Origin: Serratia rhizosphaerae
GTDB lineage: Bacteria > Pseudomonadota > Gammaproteobacteria > Enterobacterales > Enterobacteriaceae
Length of the DNA: 64,000 bases
Direction of reading: 5' to 3'
Assembly: GCF_009817885.1 (NCBI RefSeq)
Contig: NZ_CP041764.1
Span: forward strand, 3,410,001-3,474,000
In this document: one piece after another, positions 8,335 to 15,385 of the stretch
Layout: each line of letters opens with the position of its first letter
Numbering within the stretch: position 1 is the stretch's first letter
Position numbers and translations under genes: made by a program
The notes under the pieces: generated by a model
Seen by the model: only the letters and a program-made list of their open reading frames with translations
Told to the model about the DNA's origin: nothing
Database searches by the model: none

Positions 8335-8907
8335 ATGAGCAACGAAGATAAAGGCTTTTTTGAGCAGGCGATGGCGGACGTCATCCCGTTATCCGGGCAG
8401 CAGCAAACGCTGTATCTGCAACCGCAGTCCCAGGTCGATAAGCGCGCCCGGCGCGACGCGCTGGCACAGTCAGAGGAAAACCCACTCAGCAGCGATTTTT
8501 TGACGATTATTCCCGGTGATACGCCGCTCGAATACAAACGGGAAGGGATTCAGCAGGGCGTGCTGGATAAGCTGCGCAGCGGACGTTACGCGCCACAGGC
8601 CAGCCTGCACCTGCTGAGGCGGCCGGTGGAGGCCTGCCGGCAGGAACTGTACCGGTTTATCATGCTGGCGGAAAAAGAGAACCTGCGCTCGCTGCTGATC
8701 GTACATGGCCGCGGGCGTGATGATGAGAGCCATGCCAATATTGTGCGCAGCTATGTCGCCAAGTGGCTGGCACAGCTGGAGCAGGTACAAGCATTTTGCC
8801 GCGCGCTGCCGCGTGACGGCGGCGAGGGTGCCTGCTATGTGACGCTGCGTAAATCTGCGGCGGCCAAAGCGGATAATTTCGAGCGTCACGCCAAGCGCAG
8901 CCGTTAA
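8335..8907 (+). CDS. smrA: Smr-domain DNA endonuclease SmrA-like
   Basis: A protein with a C-terminal Smr (MutS2-related) domain. The conserved LLIVHGRGRDDES segment near residues 125-137 contains the HGxG motif, and the preceding ASLHLLRRPVEA corresponds to the LDLHG-type strand of the fold. Smr domains nick DNA or cleave RNA; SmrA (YdaL) is the closest E. coli protein by size and arrangement. The start is uncertain: ATG at 8335 gives 190 residues, and a GTG at 8320 adds five. Neither has a strong ribosome site. Confidence 0.82.
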   Translation: MSNEDKGFFEQAMADVIPLSGQQQTLYLQPQSQVDKRARRDALAQSEENPLSSDFLTIIPGDTPLEYKREGIQQGVLDKLRSGRYAPQASLHLLRRPVEACRQELYRFIMLAEKENLRSLLIVHGRGRDDESHANIVRSYVAKWLAQLEQVQAFCRALPRDGGEGACYVTLRKSAAAKADNFERHAKRSR

Positions 8908-8917
8908 CGTCGCGCGC

Positions 8918-9304
8918 TCAGGCGGACAGCAGATTGGCGATTTCCAGCAGGTTATTATCCGGATCGCGCAGATACAGCGAGAGGAGGGGGCCAATCGCGC
9001 CGGTGCGCTCCACCGGCCCCTCCTCAATGATGACGCCGAGGTCGTCCAGTTCTTCGAGCACCTGGGCGAGCGGGGTCGAGGTAATAAAACACAGGTCGGC
9101 CGAGCCGGGCGTGGGGCGGTGCGCTTTTGGTTCAAACTCATGCCCCTGCCGGTGCAGATTGATCTTTTGCTGGCCAAAGCGCAGCGCTTTGCGGTCGCCA
9201 CGGAAGGTGATGATGTCAAATCCCAGCACCTGCTGATAAAACTGGCAGCTGCGTTCAATGTCCGCCACCGTTAACACCAGGTGGTCCAGCCGTTCTATTT
9301 TCAT
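8918..9304 (-). CDS. VOC family (glyoxalase/bleomycin-resistance fold) protein
   Basis: 128 residues, a single VOC module pair. It starts MKIERLDHLVLTVADIERS, where the His is a typical first metal ligand, and ends YLRDPDNNLLEI, where the Glu is the last. This is the usual layout of a metal-dependent VOC lyase, dioxygenase or resistance protein. The substrate cannot be told. It converges on smrA with 10 bases between the genes. Confidence 0.87.
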   Translation of the reverse strand: MKIERLDHLVLTVADIERSCQFYQQVLGFDIITFRGDRKALRFGQQKINLHRQGHEFEPKAHRPTPGSADLCFITSTPLAQVLEELDDLGVIIEEGPVERTGAIGPLLSLYLRDPDNNLLEIANLLSA

Positions 9305-9364
9305 GGCTATCCGCTGTCGTGCAGGGCGGCCGATGGCGCAGAATGCGCTAATCGGCCGCGTGGG

Positions 9365-9778
9365 TTATTTATCGAACAGTTTATGGTCCAGCGAGTAACG
9401 TCCGGCGCCGGTGACCGCCAGCAGCAACAACCCGCCGATAATACTGACGTTTTTAAAGAAGTTAATCTCGTTGCCCATCATTTCCGCCCCGGTCATGTGC
9501 CAGAACGGATGGCCGATAAAGGCGGTGCCCAGCACGTACAGGGCGAAAAGCAGCGCGATGGGGCGGGTAAAGATCCCGACAATCAGCGCGATGCCAAACA
9601 AAAACTCCACCACCACGGCGATGATCGCCGCCAGATAGGGCATCGGGGCGCCGTAACCTTCCATGGAGGTGACGGTTGCGCCAAAGTTGGTCAGTTTCAT
9701 CCAGCCGAAAATGATAAACAGGATCATCAGCAATATTCTGGCCAGCAGAATAACGCCGTCTTTTGAACTATCACCCAT
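9365..9778 (-). CDS. DoxX family inner-membrane protein
   Basis: A four-helix membrane protein of 137 residues with the DoxX pattern: an Arg-containing first helix (LLARILLMILFIIFGWMKL), the central YGAP.PYLAA and a last helix with GGLLLLAVTGAGRYSLD. The start at 9778 is chosen because TAAGGAG lies 6 bases upstream; an upstream ATG at 9796 would extend across that site. DoxX proteins are linked with redox or quinone processes, but the role here is unknown. It is in the same direction as the VOC gene, 60 bases before it. Confidence 0.88.
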   Translation of the reverse strand: MGDSSKDGVILLARILLMILFIIFGWMKLTNFGATVTSMEGYGAPMPYLAAIIAVVVEFLFGIALIVGIFTRPIALLFALYVLGTAFIGHPFWHMTGAEMMGNEINFFKNVSIIGGLLLLAVTGAGRYSLDHKLFDK

Positions 9779-9973
9779 TGCTAACTCCTTAGCCACTGAT
9801 AAACGTTATGTTGTGTTGCTGCTTAAAGCGTAGACCATGTTTACCGTTATTCGAGGTATGGTGCGGCCTGAACGTCGGCATAGGCGGAATTATGGCGCGC
9901 AGGCGCCGCGGGGGAGGCGGCCTCCCCGAAAATGGCAATATTGAATGAAGGGCAGGAGAAAAACACGGGGGAA

Positions 9974-10708
9974 TTAGCGCGCCTTGTGCGCAGACAGGAT
10001 GAAAATCATCGGACGCTCTTTTTCTTCATCCAGCGCCGGGTTGTCGCGGATTTGCTGTGCTGAAGGCCCCCATTCATTCAAATAATTGATGATGAAGCCC
10101 TGCTGCACCAGCATATTCAGGTAACTGCCCAGCATGCGATGCTGTTTGATCACCCCTTCCGCCAGCCAGTTGGAAATACGTTCCCCTTCATGCTGATAAC
10201 CGTTGATCGGCCAGGATTTTTGTCCGTCCTCGGCGATCAGCCAGCCCTGCCGCTGCGGCGCGGTGTAAATGGGGTGCTCTGCGGTGAAAATAAACCGGCC
10301 GCCGGGGCGCAGCGCCTGAAAGACGCGGCTGAACAGCGCCGGCAGGTCAACGATGTAATGCAGCGTCAGCGAGCTGTAAACCAGATCGGCAGACGCCGCC
10401 GGCAGCAGCGTCGTTTCCAGATCCTGCTGCTGATAGCGGATACCGGCGTCATTGGTCATGGATTGCGCTTTCTCGAGCATCTTTTGCGACAGATCGATCC
10501 CCAGCACTTCGGCGGCCCCTTGCTCACGGGCGTAGCGGCAGAACCAGCCGTAGCCGCAGCCCAGATCGATGACGTTTTTCCCCTGCAGAGCCGGCAGTAT
10601 TTCACGGATGCTGGCCCACTCCGGTGCGCCGTCCAGGCCGTGTTGCGAGCGGCTGAGCTGCGCGTAACCGTCAAAGAAGCGTGGGTTGTCGTAGATATTT
10701 TGTGACAT
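9974..10708 (-). CDS. Class I SAM-dependent methyltransferase
   Basis: 244 residues with a Rossmann methyltransferase core: motif I VIDLGCGYGWFCRYA near residues 46-60, the acidic loop GIDLSQKML, motif II DLVYSSLTLHYI near 108-119, and RPGGRFIFTAEHP. The opening NIYDNPRFFDGYAQLSRS is common in uncharacterised enterobacterial methyltransferases of the UbiE/BioC type. The substrate is unknown. It is single, and a G/C hairpin (about 9910-9928) lies downstream without a T-run. Confidence 0.9.
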   Translation of the reverse strand: MSQNIYDNPRFFDGYAQLSRSQHGLDGAPEWASIREILPALQGKNVIDLGCGYGWFCRYAREQGAAEVLGIDLSQKMLEKAQSMTNDAGIRYQQQDLETTLLPAASADLVYSSLTLHYIVDLPALFSRVFQALRPGGRFIFTAEHPIYTAPQRQGWLIAEDGQKSWPINGYQHEGERISNWLAEGVIKQHRMLGSYLNMLVQQGFIINYLNEWGPSAQQIRDNPALDEEKERPMIFILSAHKAR

Positions 10709-10878
10709 GGAAACTCCGGTGTCAGATGTGGTGGTGGTAAATCACTCATTCGCCATAGTAGGCGGACGCATGATTGATTTCCAGCGGGGACGGTCACGGG
10801 GTGATTGCGCTATCCGGCTGAAATTTATATAACACCCGTTGCGACACTATGACGTTTCACCTACAGACAGGATGGTTT

Positions 10879-11805
10879 ATGCCGTTGTTTTACCGTCATT
10901 TTTATAGGGTTTTACTTGTATTACTGGTGGCCATGTGCGCGACGGCACCCGCCGGCGCCCGGCCGGATTTGGATCGCCGGATTGGCGTTACGGTGGCGGA
11001 GCGCGGGACGGCTGACTATGCCTTCAGCGACTTTCGCCTGGCCTCGGCGGATGGTGAACGCCACTACCGCATTCGCATCGCCAAGCCGAAACAGGCCGCC
11101 CCGGCGGCGGGGTATCCGGTGATTTATTTCCTGGATGGCAACGCCGTGTTGATGCAGCTTAATGCCGGGCTGCTGCAGCGTCTGGCGCAGGCGCCGCATC
11201 CGCCGCTGTTGGTGATGCTGTCTTATGATAACGATCTGCGTATTGATGCAGCCGGGCGCGCCTATGATTATACGCCGGCGTTGCCTGCCGGGCAGCGTGG
11301 CCACCCGGTGCAGATGGGCCGCTGGCGCAGCGGCGGCGCCGATGCGTTTGCGACGCTGCTAGAGCAGCGCATCAAACCGCAGGTGGCGGCGCGCGTCACC
11401 GTGGATCCGCAGCGTCAGACGCTGTGGGGACACTCATACGGCGCACTGTTTGTGCTGCATACGCTGTTCCAGCGTCCGCAGTTGTTCCAGCACTATATTG
11501 CGGTGGAGCCTTCGCTGTGGTGGGGGAAAGGGCAAATTCTTAAGGAAGCGAAGGCGTTTGTCCGTCAGCCGCCGGCGTTGAACGCCCGTCTGCAGCTATG
11601 GGTGGGACAACAGGCCCCGGAGTCGCAGCCGCATCCGGGCGTGGGCGCGTCGCAGCCGGCCGATGCCGTGCGTCAGCTGTCGCAGCGTCTGGACGCACTG
11701 CCGGGGTTGCGGGCCAGCTATCGTCAATGGCCGGCATTGAGCCACGGGGCGATGCTGAATGCCGCTATTGCGCCGGCGTTGGAAGGGGTAGCCTCTGGGC
11801 AGTAA
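10879..11805 (+). CDS. Alpha/beta hydrolase, IroE/Fes-like esterase
   Basis: An exported alpha/beta hydrolase of the esterase-D/IroE type. From ATG 10879 (308 residues; AGGA six bases upstream) it begins with a signal peptide cleaved near APAGA. YPVIYFLDGNAVL is the conserved early strand and TLWGHSYGALFVLH, near residue 195 with Ser in GHSYG, is the nucleophile elbow. A likely acid and His (LSHGAM near the C-terminus) complete the triad. IroE-type periplasmic enzymes hydrolyse trilactone siderophores such as enterobactin, but no siderophore gene is in the window, so that substrate is inferred. Confidence 0.83.
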   Translation: MPLFYRHFYRVLLVLLVAMCATAPAGARPDLDRRIGVTVAERGTADYAFSDFRLASADGERHYRIRIAKPKQAAPAAGYPVIYFLDGNAVLMQLNAGLLQRLAQAPHPPLLVMLSYDNDLRIDAAGRAYDYTPALPAGQRGHPVQMGRWRSGGADAFATLLEQRIKPQVAARVTVDPQRQTLWGHSYGALFVLHTLFQRPQLFQHYIAVEPSLWWGKGQILKEAKAFVRQPPALNARLQLWVGQQAPESQPHPGVGASQPADAVRQLSQRLDALPGLRASYRQWPALSHGAMLNAAIAPALEGVASGQ

Positions 11806-11822
11806 CCTGAGATATGGCCAAT

Positions 11823-11855
11823 AAAAAGCCCGCAGGCTGCGCTGCGGGCTTTTTT
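11823..11855. terminator. Bidirectional terminator
   Basis: A-run, GCCCGCAG / CTGCGGGC hairpin and T-run. It is usable from both sides, between the esterase gene and the first RTX surface-protein gene. Confidence 0.92.
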
Positions 11856-11884
11856 ATTCGCGGTCGGAAGACCGGGTGAGGCGG

Positions 11885-14518
11885 TTAGGCTACGCCCAGG
11901 TCGGCCGAAGCGGTGCCGGCGACGCCGTTAACGCTGACATCGGTGTAATGCAGGCTGTTAACCAGAGACTGGTGGTTCTGGTTAGTCAGGTAGATCACGC
12001 TGTCTGAATTATCGAGCGTGCCGTTGTCGTTGTTATCGATGATGACATAGCTGGCGTCTTTACTGCCATCGAACGCTACCGAGGCGATACCGACTTTGGA
12101 GGTCAGCGAGTTGCTGTTGCCCAGACCCAGGATGCCGCCCAGCAGGCCGACCACGCCGTTAGTCAGGCCGCCAACCAGCGAGCCCAGCAGGCCGTCCATA
12201 ATATCGGCGGAGCGCAGGCCGTAATCTGCTACCGAGCTGCCGGCAGCGCCGGAGAGGTGAACGCCGGACGTGGTGTCAACGATGCTGTCTTTAGCGCTGT
12301 TGAAGTCGGTGATGGTGATACCGGCTTTGGTGGTGCTGCCTTTCAGCTCGTAAGTGTTGTTGCCTGCCCCGCCGGTTACGGTGGTGTTGGCGGCGACGCT
12401 GAAGGTATCGTCAGCGCCGGTGCCGGTCACTTTCATCTGATAGCCGTTCAGGCCCAGCGTGTTCAGCAGCGGCGTCAGCAGCGTGGTGGTCACGCTGCTC
12501 AGCGGCAGGATGTTCAGCAATTGCACCAGGATACCATCGCCGGTACCGCCGTGTGCGGAATCCAGGTTAATGCCGCCGGTGTTGCTGGAAGCGTCGATGG
12601 TGCGTACGTTGCCGTAACCGCTGCCCAGCGTCAGATCCAGGTTATGGTCGCCGGTCACTTTCAGGGTTTGTACCTGGGAGTTGGTGCCCACCAGATCCAG
12701 GATGTTACTGAAGTCGCCCTTACCGCCGGAGGCGATATTGACGTTGGTCAGCGAGGTGCCGCCCAGCGCGCTGCTGCTGCTCGACAGGCTCAGGGAGCCG
12801 GCGTCGATGTCTTTGGTGCTGGTGGCGTTGAAGTTGATGTCGAACTTGTTGGTGGCGTTCTGACGCAGACCGATGCTCAGGTTACTGTCGGCACCGGCGT
12901 TACCGGTGACGCTCAGCGCTGCGGCCGTGCCGCCGCCGGCGTTGATGACTTTCACGTTATCCGCTTTGCCGGACAGTTCAAAACCTTGCGAACCCAGGTT
13001 GGTGGCTTTCGCGCCCTGAGTGACGCTGCCGCCGCTGGTGCCTTCCACGGTGGCGGTGCCGTTCAGCAGGCCAAAGTCAAAGGTGTGAGAACCGGTCGCG
13101 ACCGCTTTACCGTTCAGCGTACCGCCGGATTTGCCCACGTAGCCCGCCAGATCGATTTTCTCAAAATTGCTGAACTTGTCGGCGTTGCTGGTGATGGTGC
13201 TGCTGCGGATGCCCAGCACGTTGCTGGTGGTGGCAACGGATTTGGTGAGGAAGTTGGCGGAAAGGGTGTCCGTACCGTCGCCGCCGTTGGCGCTGATCTT
13301 GCTGGATACGCTGTTGGCGCCGGTAGTCGCGTTGCCGGCCCAGACCAGCGAGTCATTGCCTTTGCCCAGGTTAAAGGTACCGGAACCATTGGCGATGTTG
13401 GCGCTGGCAGAGACGCTGACGGTATCGTTGCCGGAACCGGCGTTCAGAACGACATTGGCGTTGCTCAGCGCGATGTTCACACCGCTGTTGGCGCCGTTAT
13501 CGGACAGATTGACCGTTGCCGCAGCGCTGCCGTTGATGGTCAGTTCGCTCAGATTGTCGGCGAATTTCAGGTTAACGCTGCCGGCTTTATCCGCGTTGAG
13601 CAGCACCTGTTTCAGGATTGCCGTTTCTGCGTTGGTCAACTGGTGGCTGCTGCCGGTGTTTACCGTGCCGCTGGCATTGCCGCCGCCTTCGCTTACGTTC
13701 AGGCTGGCTGCGGTTTTATACAGCAGGTTTTCGCCGATGCGCGCTTCGAAGGCATGCTGCTGGGTGATGGTGGTATCGTTGGTTGAGGTGGCGTCGCGCA
13801 GATCGCTGATGATGGATTCAATGATGGTCTGCTTATTCGGCAGCGACGTGTAAGCCGCCAGCTGCTCTGCGGTTGCCGCCACGCCGTGCACGATGGTGTA
13901 CACATGTTGAGCTAACTCGGTGCCGTCGAGCTGGCCGACGGTACGCTGGAACTCAGGGTAGTCCAGCAGCGTTTTGGTCAGATAGTTGATGCTGCTGCCT
14001 TTTGCCAGCGCTTTACTCCAGGCTTCCAGCGACAGTGAGAACACGCCGCGGTCGGCAATGCCCAGCGCCAGGGAAACGGCGTCTTCCTGGTGCTCCAGGG
14101 ACGGCATGGTGGAGGCATCGCGATACAGCAGTTTATCAATGCTGTTTTCGAAGGTCGCCTGCTTGGTCAGGGTGGCGTTGTCGAAACCGTCATAGGTCAG
14201 CAGGTTATCGACCAGCGTGGCCAGCGCCTGAGCGGTGGAGCCGGTTCCCAGCAGTTGGGTGATCTGAGCGGATGATGGCGTTTCGCCATAAGCACGAGCA
14301 TACACCTGCGAGATGATCTGTTCGCTACTTTGGCCTGCGTACAGCTGTTGTCCTTTCGCTGAGTTCAGGAAGTCCGAGGCTAACGCGGCGACCGTTTTCG
14401 CTCCGCTTTCCAACTGGTTGGCGTAGTAGTTAAACGCGTCGTTGGTCGTAGTGGCGGACCCCAGAATCGAATAGTAAATAGACGCAGCTTGTTGCTGTGA
14501 TGGTAATACGGAAGCCAT
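11885..14518 (-). CDS. SlaA/RTX-like secreted surface-layer protein, copy 1
   Basis: 877 residues, no classical signal peptide, almost no Cys, rich in Gly, Ala, Ser, Thr, Asn and Asp. The N-terminal ~270 residues are helical and resemble the DUF4214/anchoring part of bacterial S-layer proteins. From about 300 on there are beta-rich repeats with RTX-type calcium motifs: LNAGSGNDTVSV, FNLGKGNDSLVW, NGGDGTDTLSA and TGGAGNNTYEL. The end (SADLGVA: an acidic residue then hydrophobic residues) fits a C-terminal type I secretion signal, as in Serratia SlaA, lipase and protease exported by Lip-type ABC systems. No exporter gene is in the window. Two unusual Gly/Leu-rich hydrophobic stretches occur near residues 640-675 and 770-800. 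Tandem paralogue of the next gene. S-layer function is inferred. Confidence 0.78.
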   Translation of the reverse strand: MASVLPSQQQAASIYYSILGSATTTNDAFNYYANQLESGAKTVAALASDFLNSAKGQQLYAGQSSEQIISQVYARAYGETPSSAQITQLLGTGSTAQALATLVDNLLTYDGFDNATLTKQATFENSIDKLLYRDASTMPSLEHQEDAVSLALGIADRGVFSLSLEAWSKALAKGSSINYLTKTLLDYPEFQRTVGQLDGTELAQHVYTIVHGVAATAEQLAAYTSLPNKQTIIESIISDLRDATSTNDTTITQQHAFEARIGENLLYKTAASLNVSEGGGNASGTVNTGSSHQLTNAETAILKQVLLNADKAGSVNLKFADNLSELTINGSAAATVNLSDNGANSGVNIALSNANVVLNAGSGNDTVSVSASANIANGSGTFNLGKGNDSLVWAGNATTGANSVSSKISANGGDGTDTLSANFLTKSVATTSNVLGIRSSTITSNADKFSNFEKIDLAGYVGKSGGTLNGKAVATGSHTFDFGLLNGTATVEGTSGGSVTQGAKATNLGSQGFELSGKADNVKVINAGGGTAAALSVTGNAGADSNLSIGLRQNATNKFDINFNATSTKDIDAGSLSLSSSSSALGGTSLTNVNIASGGKGDFSNILDLVGTNSQVQTLKVTGDHNLDLTLGSGYGNVRTIDASSNTGGINLDSAHGGTGDGILVQLLNILPLSSVTTTLLTPLLNTLGLNGYQMKVTGTGADDTFSVAANTTVTGGAGNNTYELKGSTTKAGITITDFNSAKDSIVDTTSGVHLSGAAGSSVADYGLRSADIMDGLLGSLVGGLTNGVVGLLGGILGLGNSNSLTSKVGIASVAFDGSKDASYVIIDNNDNGTLDNSDSVIYLTNQNHQSLVNSLHYTDVSVNGVAGTASADLGVA

Positions 14519-14717
14519 AAGGGCATCACCTCATATCAGTTCAAATGGATACGAATTGTTGTGACATTTGCAACTTTTCGACGTATCTCTCCCCCTGAGA
14601 TATTGCATGTCCCCAGAACACAAAAGAATCAGCAGGGTGAGTAATAAGCGACAATTGACGCACTGAGGGCATCATTGGCACCCTGTAAAAGAAAGTTCAA
14701 TGAATGCAAGCTGTCAA
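14519..14717 (-). promoter_or_regulatory. Long 5' leader and putative promoter of surface-protein gene 1
   Basis: A TTGACA -35-like hexamer lies at 14717-14712 on the minus strand, about 194 bases before the ATG. The bases after it (GAACTTTCTTTTA) and the bases near the ribosome site (GGATACGAA, TGTGACA, then ACCTC before TTATGGC in + orientation) recur in the same order upstream of copy 2. No -10 at standard spacing is clear, so exact transcription start is open. Confidence 0.5.
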
Positions 14718-15311
14718 TGTCGGTTTCAGAATAAGAGAAGTTTTTGCTTGAAAATGGCGCTGACAATAGAAGAGGGAAATTTTGTTTTGGTGAAAAAATA
14801 ACGGACATAATTAAGAATAATGCCAGAGCAATAAAACAACTGGTAAGATGAGTTGTTTGTGTGACGCTTCTATTGCGGAAATACTTCATCGCTGAGTAAA
14901 TGCACTCTTATTTATTTGTGATTGTTATTTATTGTATTGTTTTTATTTGGTTTTTTTGTTTTTCCATTAAAAGGGGGCTATAGCATGAATAATATTTATG
15001 CAAATATATTTAAATCCGTGATGCTGATATCTTGAACACCCGCTCTCGGCGTGTGGTTATTGGGGGCTATGACTTGGAAAGGATATTGTTGCCTTGTGAT
15101 TTTCAAGGCAGTGATCCGCGGAATTATATGTCTGCTTTATCCGTATGGCTATTTAATCAATCCTTTTTGTTTCTGGTATATTATAAAAAATCAAGATGGG
15201 ATTATTCTTAATGCGTTGTTTTGTTGTGCGCGTCCATCTTGGTAAAAATAAGACTGCAAATACGTCTTGTTATCATCCTTGTCGCAACGTGGTCTGGACT
15301 GTTTCCAGAAA
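14718..15311. other. AT-rich spacer between the two surface-protein genes
   Basis: No supported gene. The open frames here are short, AT-biased and without ribosome sites. An 86-codon minus frame at 14629-14889 overlaps the conserved promoter block of copy 1 and is judged spurious. Confidence 0.45.
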
Positions 15312-15341
15312 GAAAAAACCCGCAAAGTATCTTTGCGGGTT
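15312..15341 (-). terminator. Terminator of surface-protein gene 2
   Basis: On the minus strand AACCCGCAAAG / CTTTGCGGGTT forms an 11-bp stem with a 3-base loop, followed by a T-rich tail. Confidence 0.88.
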
Positions 15342-15385
15342 GGTGTGATTAGCCTCAGACAATCGGGCTTAACTTGCGGTGTGCC

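Noticed and set aside
9908..9930. GGGGAGG-CGG-CCTCCCC hairpin as a terminator
   Set aside because: No T-run on either strand, so it is left as an unassigned inverted repeat downstream of the methyltransferase gene.
12257..13786. Long plus-strand open frame (509 codons) across the first surface-protein gene
   Set aside because: Antisense shadow of the repetitive, GC-biased surface-protein gene. Its composition is Ala/Gly/Val/Asp without any domain, and the opposite strand has a colinear paralogue.
14629..14889. 86-codon minus-strand frame upstream of surface-protein gene 1
   Set aside because: It overlaps the promoter block shared with copy 2, and the corresponding frame is not kept there.
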